In this document: positions 35,242 to 44,889 of the stretch, piece after piece
How positions within the stretch are numbered: position 1 is the first letter of the stretch
Layout: every line of letters starts with the position of its first letter
Assembly (NCBI RefSeq): GCF_018278905.1
Contig: NZ_CP046600.1
Location: 2,852,001-2,916,000 of the forward strand
Origin: Mycobacterium spongiae
GTDB lineage: Bacteria > Actinomycetota > Actinomycetes > Mycobacteriales > Mycobacteriaceae
Length of the DNA stretch: 64,000 nt
Direction of reading: 5' to 3'
Notes under the pieces: generated by a model
What the model was told of the DNA's origin: nothing
The model's input: the letters and a program-made list of their open reading frames with translations, nothing else
Database searches by the model: none
Translations under genes and position numbers: made by a program

Positions 35242-37137
35242 GTGGAGGAGTCGACGACCGACCGCCCGGCGGCGGGTTTCGGTGCGGGTTCCCAGTTTGG
35301 GCACTACCAGCTGCTGCGCTTGCTCGGAACCGGCGGGTACGGCGAAGTGTATGAGGCCGAAGACACGCGCATGCACCGCACGGTCGCGCTGAAGCTGATC
35401 GCGGCTCCCTACGCAGGAAACCCAGTGTTTCGGGAGCGGTTGTATCGGGAGGCACGCACCGCGGGGCGGTTGAATGAGCCGCATGTTGTGCCCATCCACC
35501 AGTGCGGGGAGATAGACGGGCAGCTCTACATCGACATGCGCCTCATCGAAGGCACGGATCTACTGAACGAGCTCAAGCGGCATGGGCACCTGAACCCGGC
35601 ACGAGCCGTAGCGATCGTGCGCCAGGTCGCGGCGGCGCTGGATGCGGCCCACGACGGTCAGGTGACCCACCGCGATGTCAAACCAGCCAACATCTTGCTG
35701 ACCGGCGACGACTTCGCTTGCCTGGTCGACTTCGGCCTGGCCAACGCCGCCGCCGACGCGAAGCTGACCAGCACCGGGATCACCATCGGGACGTTCGCCT
35801 ACATGGCGCCCGAGCGGCTGCGAAATGCCGATGTCGGCCCCGGCGCCGACGTGTATGCGCTGGCCTGCGTGCTGTACGAATGCCTGACCGGATCCCAGCC
35901 CTACACCGACAGCGACTTGCCCGCGCTGATCACCTCGCATTTGACCGCTCCCATCCCACGCCCCACCCAGCAACGGCCAGAGATCCCCGCCGGGTTTGAC
36001 GACGTGATCGCCCGCGGGATGGCGAAGAACCCGCTGGATCGCTATCCGAGCGCCGGAGCGCTGGCCGACGCGGCCCAACGCGTGCTGACCACAGCGGACC
36101 AAGTCGCGGCCGACACGGTGGTCGCGGTAACCCCGGCGCCCGGCCCGCCCCCCGATCTCTCCGAAACCGTAGCGATCCGGACTCAGCGCTATCGGACCAC
36201 CACACCCGCCGGCATCGAGCCGCCTGCTCCCAAGGTGCCCTTCCTGCGCAGGCACCGTCGGGTGGCAATCGCGCTGGCTTCAGTCGCTGCGCTGGTGCTC
36301 GTCGCCGCCCTGACGACCGTCGTGGTCGGGCGCCAGTCACGGCAGCAACCAGAGTCGGGTGCCGACGAGGCCCGGCCGCCGCAAGTCGAGTTGCCGTTCG
36401 GCGAACTCACCATTCCCGACGGTATAGCTGTCGACAAGGCCGGCAACGTCTATGTCACCGACGATGGCACAAACCGCGTGCTCAGACTGGCGGCGCGGGC
36501 GAACGCGCCGACCGAACTGCCGTTCACCGGCGTGACCGATCCCGACGGCCTGACGGTGGACGACAACGACAACGTCTACCTCGCTGACGGCGGCCTCGAC
36601 GGTTCACCCAAAGTGCTCAAACTATTGGCCGGGTCGAACACCCAGGTCAAGGTGCCGCTAACCGGTCTGACCAATCCGTGGGATGTCGCGGTGGACACCA
36701 AGGACAACGTCTACGTCAGTGACGGCGTCAATCGGGTACTCATGCTGGAGGCGGGGTCCAACAACCAGGTCAAGGTGCCGTTCACCGGGCTGAACGGTCC
36801 CTATGGAGTGACAGTGGACAACATCGGCAGCGTGTACGTCACCGACGGCGGCAACGACCGAGTGCTCAAACTCGCGGCGGGGTCCAACAACCAAGTCGAG
36901 CTGCCGTTCACCGACCTTGACGTGCCCAAGGGCGTAGCGGTGGACACCAACGGCAACGTCTACATCACCGACAGCCGCAACAACCGGGTGCTCAAACTGC
37001 CGGTGGGCTCCAGCACCCAGATCGAGCTGCCGTTTACCGGCTTGAACGGCCCAGAAGCGGTGGCAGTGGACACCAACGGCAACGTCTATGTTGCCGACAT
37101 CGACAACCACCGGGTGCTCAAACTACCGGCGGATTAA
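35230..37137 (+). CDS. Membrane Ser/Thr protein kinase with NHL beta-propeller, PknD-like
   Basis: A 635-residue receptor kinase. Kinase domain residues about 27-290: Gly loop LGTGGYGEVYEAED, Lys in TVALKLIAA, HRDVKPANIL, DFGLA and activation segment TSTGITIGTFAYMAPE. A Pro/Thr-rich juxtamembrane segment precedes one transmembrane helix near residues 342-362 (VAIALASVAALVLVAALTTV). Then six NHL blades follow (DGIAVDKAGNVYVTD and five relatives) forming an extracellular propeller, as in PknD (Rv0931c, 664 residues). Start GTG 35230 is uncertain because of the repeats. H37Rv has no kinase beside tpx, so this is probably an extra PknD paralogue. Confidence 0.94.
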   Translation: MVNVVEESTTDRPAAGFGAGSQFGHYQLLRLLGTGGYGEVYEAEDTRMHRTVALKLIAAPYAGNPVFRERLYREARTAGRLNEPHVVPIHQCGEIDGQLYIDMRLIEGTDLLNELKRHGHLNPARAVAIVRQVAAALDAAHDGQVTHRDVKPANILLTGDDFACLVDFGLANAAADAKLTSTGITIGTFAYMAPERLRNADVGPGADVYALACVLYECLTGSQPYTDSDLPALITSHLTAPIPRPTQQRPEIPAGFDDVIARGMAKNPLDRYPSAGALADAAQRVLTTADQVAADTVVAVTPAPGPPPDLSETVAIRTQRYRTTTPAGIEPPAPKVPFLRRHRRVAIALASVAALVLVAALTTVVVGRQSRQQPESGADEARPPQVELPFGELTIPDGIAVDKAGNVYVTDDGTNRVLRLAARANAPTELPFTGVTDPDGLTVDDNDNVYLADGGLDGSPKVLKLLAGSNTQVKVPLTGLTNPWDVAVDTKDNVYVSDGVNRVLMLEAGSNNQVKVPFTGLNGPYGVTVDNIGSVYVTDGGNDRVLKLAAGSNNQVELPFTDLDVPKGVAVDTNGNVYITDSRNNRVLKLPVGSSTQIELPFTGLNGPEAVAVDTNGNVYVADIDNHRVLKLPAD

Positions 37138-37219
37138 ACCAAGCCGCACCAGGACAACACGGGCTCGCGTGGGTGGCCCCGGCCAGAAGCCGGCTCAACG
37201 GCCTTGGCAGACTGTGCGC

Positions 37220-37717
37220 ATGGCACAAATAACCTTGCGCGGAAATGCAATCAACACCGTGGGCGAGCTGCCGGCCGTCGGGTCTCCCGCTCCCAGCTTT
37301 TCCTTGACCGGTAGCGATTTGGGAGTGGTCAGCAATGAACAGTTCCGCGGTAAGGCGCTCGTGCTGAACATCTTTCCGTCTATCGACACACCGGTGTGCG
37401 CGACGAGCGTGCGCTCCTTCGACACCCGAGCTGCGGCAACCGGTGCAACAGTGCTGTGCGTGTCCAAGGACCTCCCGTTCGCCCAGCAGCGATTCTGCGG
37501 TGCCGAGGGCATCGAGAATGTCGTCTCGGCCTCGGCGTTTCGGGACAGCTTCGGTGAGGACTACGGGGTCATCATCACCGACGGTCCGATGGCTGGGCTT
37601 CTGGCCCGTGCCATCGTGGTCGTCGGCGCCGACGGCAACGTGGCATACACCGAACTGGTTCCCGAAATCGCCCAAGAGCCCAATTACGACGCCGCGCTGG
37701 CCGCTCTGGGCGCCTAG
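37220..37717 (+). CDS. tpx: Thiol peroxidase Tpx
   Basis: Atypical two-Cys peroxiredoxin of 165 residues, identical in length to Rv1932. It reduces hydrogen and organic peroxides with electrons from thioredoxin. The peroxidatic Cys 60 is in SIDTPVCATSVRSF, the resolving Cys 93 in QQRFCGAEG, and a third Cys 80 is also present as in M. tuberculosis. The start MAQITLRGNAINTVGE at 37220 is the known one; the open frame from 37088 is an extension overlapping the kinase end. It lies 82 bases after the kinase. Confidence 0.97.
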   Translation: MAQITLRGNAINTVGELPAVGSPAPSFSLTGSDLGVVSNEQFRGKALVLNIFPSIDTPVCATSVRSFDTRAAATGATVLCVSKDLPFAQQRFCGAEGIENVVSASAFRDSFGEDYGVIITDGPMAGLLARAIVVVGADGNVAYTELVPEIAQEPNYDAALAALGA

Positions 37718-37729
37718 AGCTACCTCTCG

Positions 37730-38917
37730 CTAGCCCAGATCGGGGACGCTGGCAAGGCGCACGTACGCCGAGGCCGCCTCCGCCCGGTTGGTCGCGTGCA
37801 GCTTCCGCAGCACCCTCTTGACATGCGACTTCACCGTGCCAGCCGAGATCACCAGCTCGTCGGCGATCTGTTGATTGGTGCGACCGGCTGCCATCAGCCT
37901 CAGCACCTCGACCTCGCGCCGCGTCAGCATCGCCATCACCCGCGTCTGCACCTCGGCCAACGACCGCGCGGCAGGACTACGTTCGACCGGCTCGATCTTG
38001 CGCAGATCCAGATCGGCGTCCTGAAGGGCGCGAGCGGCGTCGTCCGCGGAAGCCAGCGCGCGCCGGACTTCCACGTGTTGGCGGCGCATTCGTTCGAGGA
38101 GAACCGTGCGCTCGTAGGCATATCCGAAGCCTTCGGCGAACGCCCACACCGTGTCCCGGTCGATCTCGTCAACCGTGCGACCCGAATAGAGCCGGTCGGC
38201 ATGCAGGAATCCGATCACCTTGCCGGTCGGCATCACCGGGGCGGCCACATAGGACCGCGTCAGCGAGAAGTCGACGATCGGCCGGTTGACTCGCGGATCG
38301 TTGCGGGCGTCGCGCACGATCGCGGGCGTACGACGCCGGATCATCTGCGCTTCGATCAGCATGTGATCCAACAACGGGGCCACCGACTGGGCGAAAGCGA
38401 CCATCTTCTCCGCACCCTCGCGATCGTCGCCAAAATAGGCTGATTCCATCACCATCCGGCCTTCGTGCACACGAAAGAGGACGGCGCGATCGAATCCGCA
38501 CGACTCGACCAGTTCTCGCGGCGCTCGGTCGACAATCATCGCGACGTCGTCGACGGCGCGCAGCTTGCTCAAGGCTTCCTGCACATGCAGCAGCGCCAGG
38601 GTCCGGCGCGCCGCACCGTCTTCGATCAATTCCCGCTCGAGCGCGGACAAGTCCTGCAGCGATTCGAGCGCGTCGAGTGCGTGGGCGTCGCCGAGCGCCT
38701 GCAAAGCGTCATGCACGACGCTGGCTCTGGTATCGATGGCCTCGGCCACGACCGCCAAGGGGTCGTCGGTGGGATCGACTCCGCAGTCACCGAATGCTTC
38801 CCGGTAGCGGCGCGCGGCGGCGCTCTCCCGGGCCGCTCGCGATGCCCAGCCGGGATGGTTACCGTCGGCCAGCGTGCCCAGCGGGGTGGGATCGGGCGTA
38901 TCGCGGGCAACCGTCAC
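37730..38917 (-). CDS. GAF-domain LuxR-type transcription regulator
   Basis: A protein of about 395 residues: a helical N-terminal part, a GAF-like sensor domain ([39 protein letters not shown]), a coiled linker, and a C-terminal LuxR helix-turn-helix ([40 protein letters not shown]). It is not a response regulator: no receiver domain is present. GTG 38917 is proposed; the frame continues to a TTG at 38965. It is divergent from the P450-mce3 operon and is the obvious candidate regulator, taking the place of mce3R in H37Rv. Confidence 0.88.
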   Translation of the reverse strand: MTVARDTPDPTPLGTLADGNHPGWASRAARESAAARRYREAFGDCGVDPTDDPLAVVAEAIDTRASVVHDALQALGDAHALDALESLQDLSALERELIEDGAARRTLALLHVQEALSKLRAVDDVAMIVDRAPRELVESCGFDRAVLFRVHEGRMVMESAYFGDDREGAEKMVAFAQSVAPLLDHMLIEAQMIRRRTPAIVRDARNDPRVNRPIVDFSLTRSYVAAPVMPTGKVIGFLHADRLYSGRTVDEIDRDTVWAFAEGFGYAYERTVLLERMRRQHVEVRRALASADDAARALQDADLDLRKIEPVERSPAARSLAEVQTRVMAMLTRREVEVLRLMAAGRTNQQIADELVISAGTVKSHVKRVLRKLHATNRAEAASAYVRLASVPDLG

Positions 38918-38970
38918 GACCTTTACTGTCCTCTGCGCCGCCGGGCGATGTGGCGAAAAAGACAAATTCC

Positions 38971-39006
38971 CCTCCTCCGGGGGTAGGAGTCCTCCCCAAC
39001 GGGGGA
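38971..39006. promoter_or_regulatory. GC-rich inverted repeats between the LuxR and P450 genes
   Basis: CTCCT-CCGGGGGT-AGGAG (38972-38989) is followed by TCCCC-AAC-GGGGGA (38993-39006). Both are inverted repeats in the 124-base divergent promoter region and could be binding sites of the GAF-LuxR regulator. Confidence 0.5.
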
Positions 39007-39041
39007 TCGATTTGCTGACGTGGCTGCCACAGGCTGGTCAC

Positions 39042-40313
39042 ATGCCCTCAACGACTTTCGCAGAGGCCGATCCGGAAACCCTCTCCGCTCTCGAACTTCT
39101 GACCACACCAGGTGGCATCGCCAATCCCTATCCGCTGTATGACCAGCTGAGAAAGCACTCACCCGTTGCCGGGTACCAGGACTGGCCACCCGGAACGGTT
39201 CCGGGCGCTGACGAGCCAGTCACCGCGTGGGCGCTGTTCCGCTACGACCAGATCTTTGCCGCCGCCCGAGATGCCGCGACGTTCTCGTCGCGCGACCCGC
39301 TCCAAGAGGCATCATCGGCGCCCAGCCTCATGCTGGTCAACACCGATCCGCCCAAGCACGAGGTGGAACGAAAGCTGGTCAGCCAGGCCTTTTCCCCGCG
39401 CCGCGTCAAGCGGCTGGAAGGCTGGCTCAACAACCTCGTTCCGCACCTGCTCGAAGATCTCGACCGAGACGCCAACGACGGCGAGGTCGAGGTCATGAAG
39501 TTTGCCGCCGAGATTCCTACCCGCGCCATGGTGCGACTGCTGGGATTGCCTGACGGCGACCACGTCCGCTTCCGGCGATGGGCGAACGCGTTCATGCTGT
39601 CATCGTCGCTGACCCCGGAAGAACGCATCGCGAGCAACCAAGAAATGGTCGCCACCTTCGCCAGTCGGCTCGCCGAACACACCGCCCGGTTGGCGGAGCG
39701 TGCTGGCAGCGACGACGTCGAGGATGCGGAGGACCTGATTTCCGCGTTGTTGCGAGCGGAGGTAGACGGACAGCGGCTTACGCCGGAAGAGATTGTCCGT
39801 TTCTGTGTGACGCTGGTGGTCGCCGGCAGCGAGACCACCACCTTCCTCATCGGCAACCTGCTGCACGCGCTAGCGCGAGAGCCTGAGATCACGGCACGGA
39901 TTCGAGCGGACCGAACGCTGCTGAACATCTTTGTCGAGGAGTCGATGCGCGTAGACGGACCGCCGCAGCGGCTGTTTCGCATCGCCACCCGCGACGTCGA
40001 GGTCGGGGGCAAGATGATCCGCAAAGGGGAGTGGGTGGCGTTGTTCTTCGGCTCGGCCAATCGAGACCCCGCCGTGTTCCCCGACCCGGGGCGACTCGAC
40101 ATCGACCGGAGCAACATTCGCCAGCAGCTCTCGATGGGACACGGCCTGCACTTCTGCCTCGGCGCCGCGCTCGCGCGGCTGGAAGTCATGGCGGTGCTCA
40201 ACGCGGCGCTCGACCGGTATCAGTCGATTGCCCTTACCGACGACCCCGGCACCAAGCAGACCGCCAGCCTGCTGACCCACGCGTTTGTCCGCCTGCCCCT
40301 GCGCCTGTCATGA
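39042..40313 (+). CDS. Cytochrome P450
   Basis: A 423-residue soluble bacterial P450. The oxygen-activating I-helix motif is VAGSETTTF, the K-helix ExxR is EESMR, and the haem-binding loop is MGHGLHFCLGAALARLE with Cys 372 as ligand; His replaces the usual Phe at the start of that loop. Substrate contacts are not predictable; mycobacterial P450s beside lipid operons commonly hydroxylate sterols or fatty acids. ATG 39042. Its stop overlaps the next start as ATGA. This gene opens a 15-gene run that continues into mce3. I do not assign a CYP family. Confidence 0.93.
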   Translation: MPSTTFAEADPETLSALELLTTPGGIANPYPLYDQLRKHSPVAGYQDWPPGTVPGADEPVTAWALFRYDQIFAAARDAATFSSRDPLQEASSAPSLMLVNTDPPKHEVERKLVSQAFSPRRVKRLEGWLNNLVPHLLEDLDRDANDGEVEVMKFAAEIPTRAMVRLLGLPDGDHVRFRRWANAFMLSSSLTPEERIASNQEMVATFASRLAEHTARLAERAGSDDVEDAEDLISALLRAEVDGQRLTPEEIVRFCVTLVVAGSETTTFLIGNLLHALAREPEITARIRADRTLLNIFVEESMRVDGPPQRLFRIATRDVEVGGKMIRKGEWVALFFGSANRDPAVFPDPGRLDIDRSNIRQQLSMGHGLHFCLGAALARLEVMAVLNAALDRYQSIALTDDPGTKQTASLLTHAFVRLPLRLS

Positions 40314-40717
40314 CCACGATCGAGTCCCGCAACATCGACGCGACAAGAGCGATCTACACCGCGGTGCCAGCCGGGGACCTTGACGCTGCGCTGGAGCATC
40401 TCGATCCCGACGTGCGCATCACCTACTACGGAACCGAACAGATCCCCTACGCCGGCGACTACCGAGGCATCGAGGCGGCAATATCGTTTTTTACCAAGGT
40501 TGGGCAATCGATCCGGATCGTCGAGATCCAGCCGTGGAAGTACATCGCCAACGGCGACGACCTGGCCACCTGGGGCCACCAGCGGTTCCGGCGATTGGCC
40601 ACCGGAGACGAGTGGGAATCGGAGTTCGCGCACATCATCACGCTGCGCGATGGTCGCTGGTTGCACTTTCGGGACTTCGCAAATACCGCCCTCGCAGCGC
40701 AAGTGTTTAGCCGATGA
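40310..40717 (+). CDS. SnoaL-like (NTF2-fold) protein
   Basis: A 135-residue NTF2-like protein (MTTIESRNIDATRAIYTAVP, LDAALEHLDPDVRITYYGTE, YRGIEAAISFFTKVGQSIRI, HIITLRDGRWLHFRDFANTA). The fold forms a cone-shaped pocket used by isomerases and hydratases such as ketosteroid isomerase, or for simple ligand binding. Translationally coupled to the P450 and 7 bases before the ferredoxin gene, it may act on the P450 product or substrate (inference). Confidence 0.88.
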   Translation: MTTIESRNIDATRAIYTAVPAGDLDAALEHLDPDVRITYYGTEQIPYAGDYRGIEAAISFFTKVGQSIRIVEIQPWKYIANGDDLATWGHQRFRRLATGDEWESEFAHIITLRDGRWLHFRDFANTALAAQVFSR

Positions 40718-40724
40718 ACGTCCC

Positions 40725-40919
40725 ATGAAAGTCAGGGCCGACCGCGACGTCTGCATGGCCACCGGGGTGTGCGTGATGACCGCCGATGGATTCTTCGACC
40801 AGGATGCCGATGGCCTCGTCGTGCTCGCCGTCGATGAGGTGCCCGCCGGCGAAGAGGGCAGGGTGCGCAACGCGGTGCGGCTCTGCCCGTCCGGAGCGCT
40901 TGGGCTGGTCTCCGATTGA
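40725..40919 (+). CDS. Ferredoxin, 3Fe-4S type
   Basis: A 64-residue ferredoxin with Cys 10, 16 and 54 (DVCMATGVCVMT and VRLCPSGAL). The fourth ligand position of a 4Fe-4S cluster is occupied by a non-Cys residue, as in the 3Fe-4S ferredoxins that pass electrons to mycobacterial P450s. It almost certainly serves the P450 at 39042. Its stop is 1 base from the yrbE3A start, which ties the redox module to the Mce transporter. Confidence 0.94.
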   Translation: MKVRADRDVCMATGVCVMTADGFFDQDADGLVVLAVDEVPAGEEGRVRNAVRLCPSGALGLVSD

Positions 40920-40920
40920 G

Positions 40921-41730
40921 ATGCCCGGCAGCGTGATTCACGTCAGCGAGGTCACCCACACTCCGGCCGCCGCGGTCGCTGCCAGGCCAGTCCGCGCGAT
41001 GGGTGACTTCTTCGCCATGACACTGGACACTTTCGTGTGCATGTTCAAACCGCCGTTCGCGTGGCGCGAATACCTCTACCAATGCTGGTTTGTTGCGCGG
41101 GTGTCGACCCTGCCGGGGGTGTTGATGACGATCCCGTGGGCGGTGATTTCGGGCTTCCTCTTCAATGTCCTGCTCACCGATATCGGTGCCGCGGACTTCT
41201 CGGGCACGGGCTGCGCGATCTTCACCGTGAACCAGAGCGCACCCATCGTGACGGTCTTGGTGGTCGCGGGTGCGGGCGCCACTGCCATGTGTGCCGATCT
41301 GGGTGCGCGAACCATCCGCGAGGAACTCGACGCGCTGCGGGTCATGGGAATCAACCCGACCCAAGCGCTGGCGGTTCCGCGCGTGCTGGCTGCGACCACA
41401 GTCTCGTTGGCGCTGAGCTCGGTGGTGATGGCGACAGGCCTTATCGGCGCGTTCTTTTGCTCGGTATTTCTCATGCACGTCTCGGCTGGCGCATGGGTGA
41501 CCGGTCTGACCACCCTCACCCACACGATCGACGTCGTTATTTCGCTGATCAAGGCCACCCTATTCGGGTTGATGGCGGGGCTCATCGCCTGCTACAAGGG
41601 CATGTCCGTCGGCGGTGGCCCGGCCGGCGTCGGGCGGGCGGTCAACGAAACGGTCGTGTTCGCCTTCATCGTCTTGTTCGTGATCAACATCATTGTCACC
41701 GCCGTCGGTATCCGATTCACGGTGTCGTGA
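40921..41730 (+). CDS. yrbE3A: Mce3 ABC-type permease YrbE3A
   Basis: MlaE-family permease of 269 residues with five to six transmembrane segments, forming with YrbE3B the inner-membrane channel of the Mce3 lipid importer. Characteristic segments: FKPPFAWREYLYQCWFVARV, GAGATAMCADLGARTIREEL with the conserved EELDALRVMGINP loop, and YKGMSVGGGPAGVGRAVNET. ATG 40921. It is coupled upstream to ferredoxin and 9 bases from yrbE3B. The ATPase (Mkl) is encoded elsewhere, as usual. Confidence 0.95.
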   Translation: MPGSVIHVSEVTHTPAAAVAARPVRAMGDFFAMTLDTFVCMFKPPFAWREYLYQCWFVARVSTLPGVLMTIPWAVISGFLFNVLLTDIGAADFSGTGCAIFTVNQSAPIVTVLVVAGAGATAMCADLGARTIREELDALRVMGINPTQALAVPRVLAATTVSLALSSVVMATGLIGAFFCSVFLMHVSAGAWVTGLTTLTHTIDVVISLIKATLFGLMAGLIACYKGMSVGGGPAGVGRAVNETVVFAFIVLFVINIIVTAVGIRFTVS

Positions 41731-41739
41731 GGTGCAGCC

Positions 41740-42591
41740 ATGAGCCTTAGTGTCGCCAGCAGCCCATGCAGAGTGCTTCGAGTAGCGAAACACCTTGCAG
41801 GCGCATGGAATCAGATGGGATCGCAAATGCGGTTCTACGTCACCGCCCTGGCCGGAATTCCCGATGCCGTTATGCACTATCGTAGCGAGCTGCTGCGGGT
41901 GATCGCCCAAATGGGTTTGGGTGCCGGAACTCTCGCGGTGATCGGCGGAACGGTGGTCATCGTCGGGTTCTTGGCGATGACCACCGGCGCGATCGTGGCG
42001 GTGCAGGGCTACAACCAGTTCGCCTCGGTGGGCGTGGAGGCTCTCACCGGATTCGCGTCGGCTTTCTTCAATACCCGCGAGATTCAGCCGGGAACCGTGA
42101 TGGTCGCCTTGGCAGCCACCGTCGGCGCCGGCGCCACTGCCCAACTCGGTGCCATGCGGATCAACGAAGAGATCGACGCACTCGAGGTGATCGGCATCCA
42201 CAGCGTCAGCTACCTGGCAAGCACCCGAGTGCTTGCCGGCGTCGTCGTGGCAATCCCACTGTTCTGTGTGGGACTCATGACGGCCTATCTAGCCGCCCGC
42301 ATCGGTACTACCGCCATCTATGGCCAGGGCTCCGGTGTGTACGACCACTACTTCAACACGTTCCTACGGCCAACCGACGTACTCTGGGCCTCTTTCGAAG
42401 TCGTCGTCGTCGCTCTGACGATCATGCTGGTGTGTACCTATTACGGGTACACCGCACGCGGCGGGCCGGCCGGCGTCGGCGAGGCCGTGGGCCGCGCCGT
42501 GCGCGCCTCGATGGTCGTCGCGTCGATCGCGATCGTCATCATGACGCTGGCCATCTACGGGCAGTCCCCAAACTTCCACCTGGCGAGCTGA
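41740..42591 (+). CDS. yrbE3B: Mce3 ABC-type permease YrbE3B
   Basis: A 283-residue MlaE-family permease paired with YrbE3A. Same signature: GAGATAQLGAMRINEEIDAL, EVIGIHSVSYLASTRVLAGV and YYGYTARGGPAGVGEAVGRA, with a C-terminal membrane segment. GAGGTG precedes the ATG. It is followed 4 bases later by mce3A. Confidence 0.95.
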   Translation: MSLSVASSPCRVLRVAKHLAGAWNQMGSQMRFYVTALAGIPDAVMHYRSELLRVIAQMGLGAGTLAVIGGTVVIVGFLAMTTGAIVAVQGYNQFASVGVEALTGFASAFFNTREIQPGTVMVALAATVGAGATAQLGAMRINEEIDALEVIGIHSVSYLASTRVLAGVVVAIPLFCVGLMTAYLAARIGTTAIYGQGSGVYDHYFNTFLRPTDVLWASFEVVVVALTIMLVCTYYGYTARGGPAGVGEAVGRAVRASMVVASIAIVIMTLAIYGQSPNFHLAS

Positions 42592-42595
42592 GAGC

Positions 42596-43876
42596 ATGAG
42601 TCGCGAGCGCGGTAGACACCGTCTGCACGACAGGTGGTGGACGCTGATCCTCTTCGCGGTCATCGGTGTGGTCGCCCTCGTGACGACTGTGGCCTTCAAG
42701 GGCACCTTACGGTCCTACGTGCCGGTGAGGCTGACTTCGGATCGCTCCGGACTGGTCATGGACACCGGCGCCAAGGTCATGATGCGCGGCGTACAGGTCG
42801 GCCGGGTTGGTCAGATCGGCGGCGACGCCAGCGGGGCCAACCTCAAACTGGAGATCGCCCCTGACCAGATCCGCTATATCCCGGCCAACGTGGAGGCACG
42901 AATCAGTGCGACGACCGCGTTCGGCGCAAAGTTCGTCGAGCTGGTGATGCCTCAGAACCCTAGTAATGCAAGGCTATCCGCAGAGACGGTATTGCGTTCG
43001 AAGAACGTCAGCACCGAGATCAACACGGTCTTCGAAAGCGTGGTCGACCTGCTCGACGTGGTCGACCCGGTCAAACTGAACGCGGTGCTGACAGCAGTCG
43101 CCGACGCGGTGCGCGGGCAAGGTGACCGCATCGGCCGCGCCACCACCGACCTCAACGAGGTGTTGGAGGCACTCAACGCGCGCAACTCTACCATCCGCCA
43201 AAACTGGCAATCGGTAAAGAAATTCACCGATACGTATGACGCCGCGGCGCAGGACATCCTGACGATCCTCGACGCCGCGAGCACGACCAGCACAACCATT
43301 GTGGACCACTCGAAAGAGCTGGATGCGTTGCTGCTCAACGTTATTGGTCTGTCGAATGCCGGAACCAACCTGCTCGGCCAGAGCAGGGACAACCTCATCG
43401 CGTCGGTCAACGTCCTCGAGCCGACCACCAACCTGCTACTCAAGTACGCACCCGAATACACCTGCTTCCTACAAGGAACCAAGTGGTATCTGGACAACGG
43501 CGGCTATGCGGCGTGGGGTGGCGCCGATGGCCGAACGCTGCAACTCGATGTCGCGCTCTTGTTGGGCAACGACCCGTACATTTATCCGGACAACCTGCCG
43601 CGTGTCGCGGCCAAGGGCGGCCCCGGTGGCCGCCCGGGGTGCGGGTCACTGCCGGATGTCACCAAGAACTTCCCAGTACGCGAGTTGGTCACCAACACCG
43701 GCTGGGGAACTGGGCTTGACATCCGGCCCAATCCCGGTCTCGGGCACCCATGCTGGGCGGACTACCTGCCCGTGACCCGCGCCGTACCCGAGCCGCCGTC
43801 GGTGCGGGCATGTATCCCGGGGCCAGCCATTGGGCCTAACCCGGGAGGCCCGCCGTACGGGGCGGGTCCACCATGA
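42596..43876 (+). CDS. mce3A: Mce3A, Mce/MlaD lipid-transfer protein
   Basis: A 426-residue Mce protein: N-terminal membrane anchor (TLILFAVIGVVALVTTVAF), Mce/MlaD domain (SDRSGLVMDTGAKVMMRGVQ, VGRVGQIGGDASGANLKLEI), long helical region and Pro/Gly-rich C-terminus. Six such proteins (A-F) form a hydrophobic tunnel across the periplasm for lipid import. It overlaps mce3B by 4 bases. Position and order identify it as A. Confidence 0.95.
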   Translation: MSRERGRHRLHDRWWTLILFAVIGVVALVTTVAFKGTLRSYVPVRLTSDRSGLVMDTGAKVMMRGVQVGRVGQIGGDASGANLKLEIAPDQIRYIPANVEARISATTAFGAKFVELVMPQNPSNARLSAETVLRSKNVSTEINTVFESVVDLLDVVDPVKLNAVLTAVADAVRGQGDRIGRATTDLNEVLEALNARNSTIRQNWQSVKKFTDTYDAAAQDILTILDAASTTSTTIVDHSKELDALLLNVIGLSNAGTNLLGQSRDNLIASVNVLEPTTNLLLKYAPEYTCFLQGTKWYLDNGGYAAWGGADGRTLQLDVALLLGNDPYIYPDNLPRVAAKGGPGGRPGCGSLPDVTKNFPVRELVTNTGWGTGLDIRPNPGLGHPCWADYLPVTRAVPEPPSVRACIPGPAIGPNPGGPPYGAGPP

Positions 43877-44889
43877 CAGGCGTCGTTGTGCGCTTGGGCA
43901 TCTTCCTGACGGTGTGCCTGCTGACCGCGTTCTCGTTGATCGCCGTCTTCGGGGAGGTCCGCTTCGGTGCCGGCAAGACCTACTACGCCGAGTTCACCAA
44001 CGTGTCCAATCTGCGCAAGGGCAAGCTGGTGCGCATCGCAGGAGTCGAGGTCGGCAAGGTCACGAAGATCTCCATCAACCCGGACGCCAGGGTGCTGGTC
44101 GAGTTCACCGCCGACGATTCGGTCACCCTCACCGAGGGAAACCGGGCGGTGATCCGCTACGACAACCTCTTCGGCGACCGCTACCTGGCGCTCGAGGAGG
44201 GCGCCGGTGGTCTGAAGATCCTGACTCCCGGTCAAACGATCCCCGTGGAGCGCACCCAGCCCGCGCTGGACCTCGATGCCCTGATCGGCGGATTCAAGCC
44301 GCTGTTTCGCGCGTTGGACCCCGACCAGGTCAACGCCCTGAGCGAACAGTTGCTGCAAGCATTTCAGGGCCAGGGACCCACGATCGGGTCATTTCTGGAG
44401 CAGGCGGCGGTCGTGACCAACACATTGGCCGACCGCGACCAGCTCATCGGGGAGGTGGTCAACAACCTCAACGTCGTGCTCGGAGCGTTGGGCGGCCAGA
44501 GCGACCGGTTGGACAAGGCGGTCACCTCGCTATCGCAGTTGGTTCACGGTCTCGCCGAACGAAAGACCGATGTCTCCAACGCGGTGGCTTACACCAATGC
44601 CGCGGCCGGTTCGGTGGCCGATCTGCTCTCGCAGGCCCGCGCGCCGTTGTCGAAGGTGGTTCACGAGACCGATCGAGTCGCAAGCATCGCGGCCGCTGAT
44701 CACGACTACCTCGACAATCTGCTCAACACCCTCCCGGACAAGTACCAGGCGCTGGTCCGCCAGGGCATGTACGGCGACTTCTTCGCCTTCTATCTGTGCG
44801 ACGTCGTGCTCAAGGTCAATGGCAAGGGTGGCCAGCCGGTGTACGTCAAACTGGCCGGCCAAGACACCGGACGGTGTGCTCCGAAATGA
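43873..44889 (+). CDS. mce3B: Mce3B, Mce/MlaD lipid-transfer protein
   Basis: 338 residues: N-terminal anchor (LGIFLTVCLLTAFSLIAVF), Mce domain (FTNVSNLRKGKLVRIAGVEV, GKVTKISINPDARVLVEFTA) and helical C-terminal part ending TGRCAPK without the proline tail of A, C and F. ATGA overlaps on both sides show tight translational coupling. Confidence 0.95.
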   Translation: MTGVVVRLGIFLTVCLLTAFSLIAVFGEVRFGAGKTYYAEFTNVSNLRKGKLVRIAGVEVGKVTKISINPDARVLVEFTADDSVTLTEGNRAVIRYDNLFGDRYLALEEGAGGLKILTPGQTIPVERTQPALDLDALIGGFKPLFRALDPDQVNALSEQLLQAFQGQGPTIGSFLEQAAVVTNTLADRDQLIGEVVNNLNVVLGALGGQSDRLDKAVTSLSQLVHGLAERKTDVSNAVAYTNAAAGSVADLLSQARAPLSKVVHETDRVASIAAADHDYLDNLLNTLPDKYQALVRQGMYGDFFAFYLCDVVLKVNGKGGQPVYVKLAGQDTGRCAPK

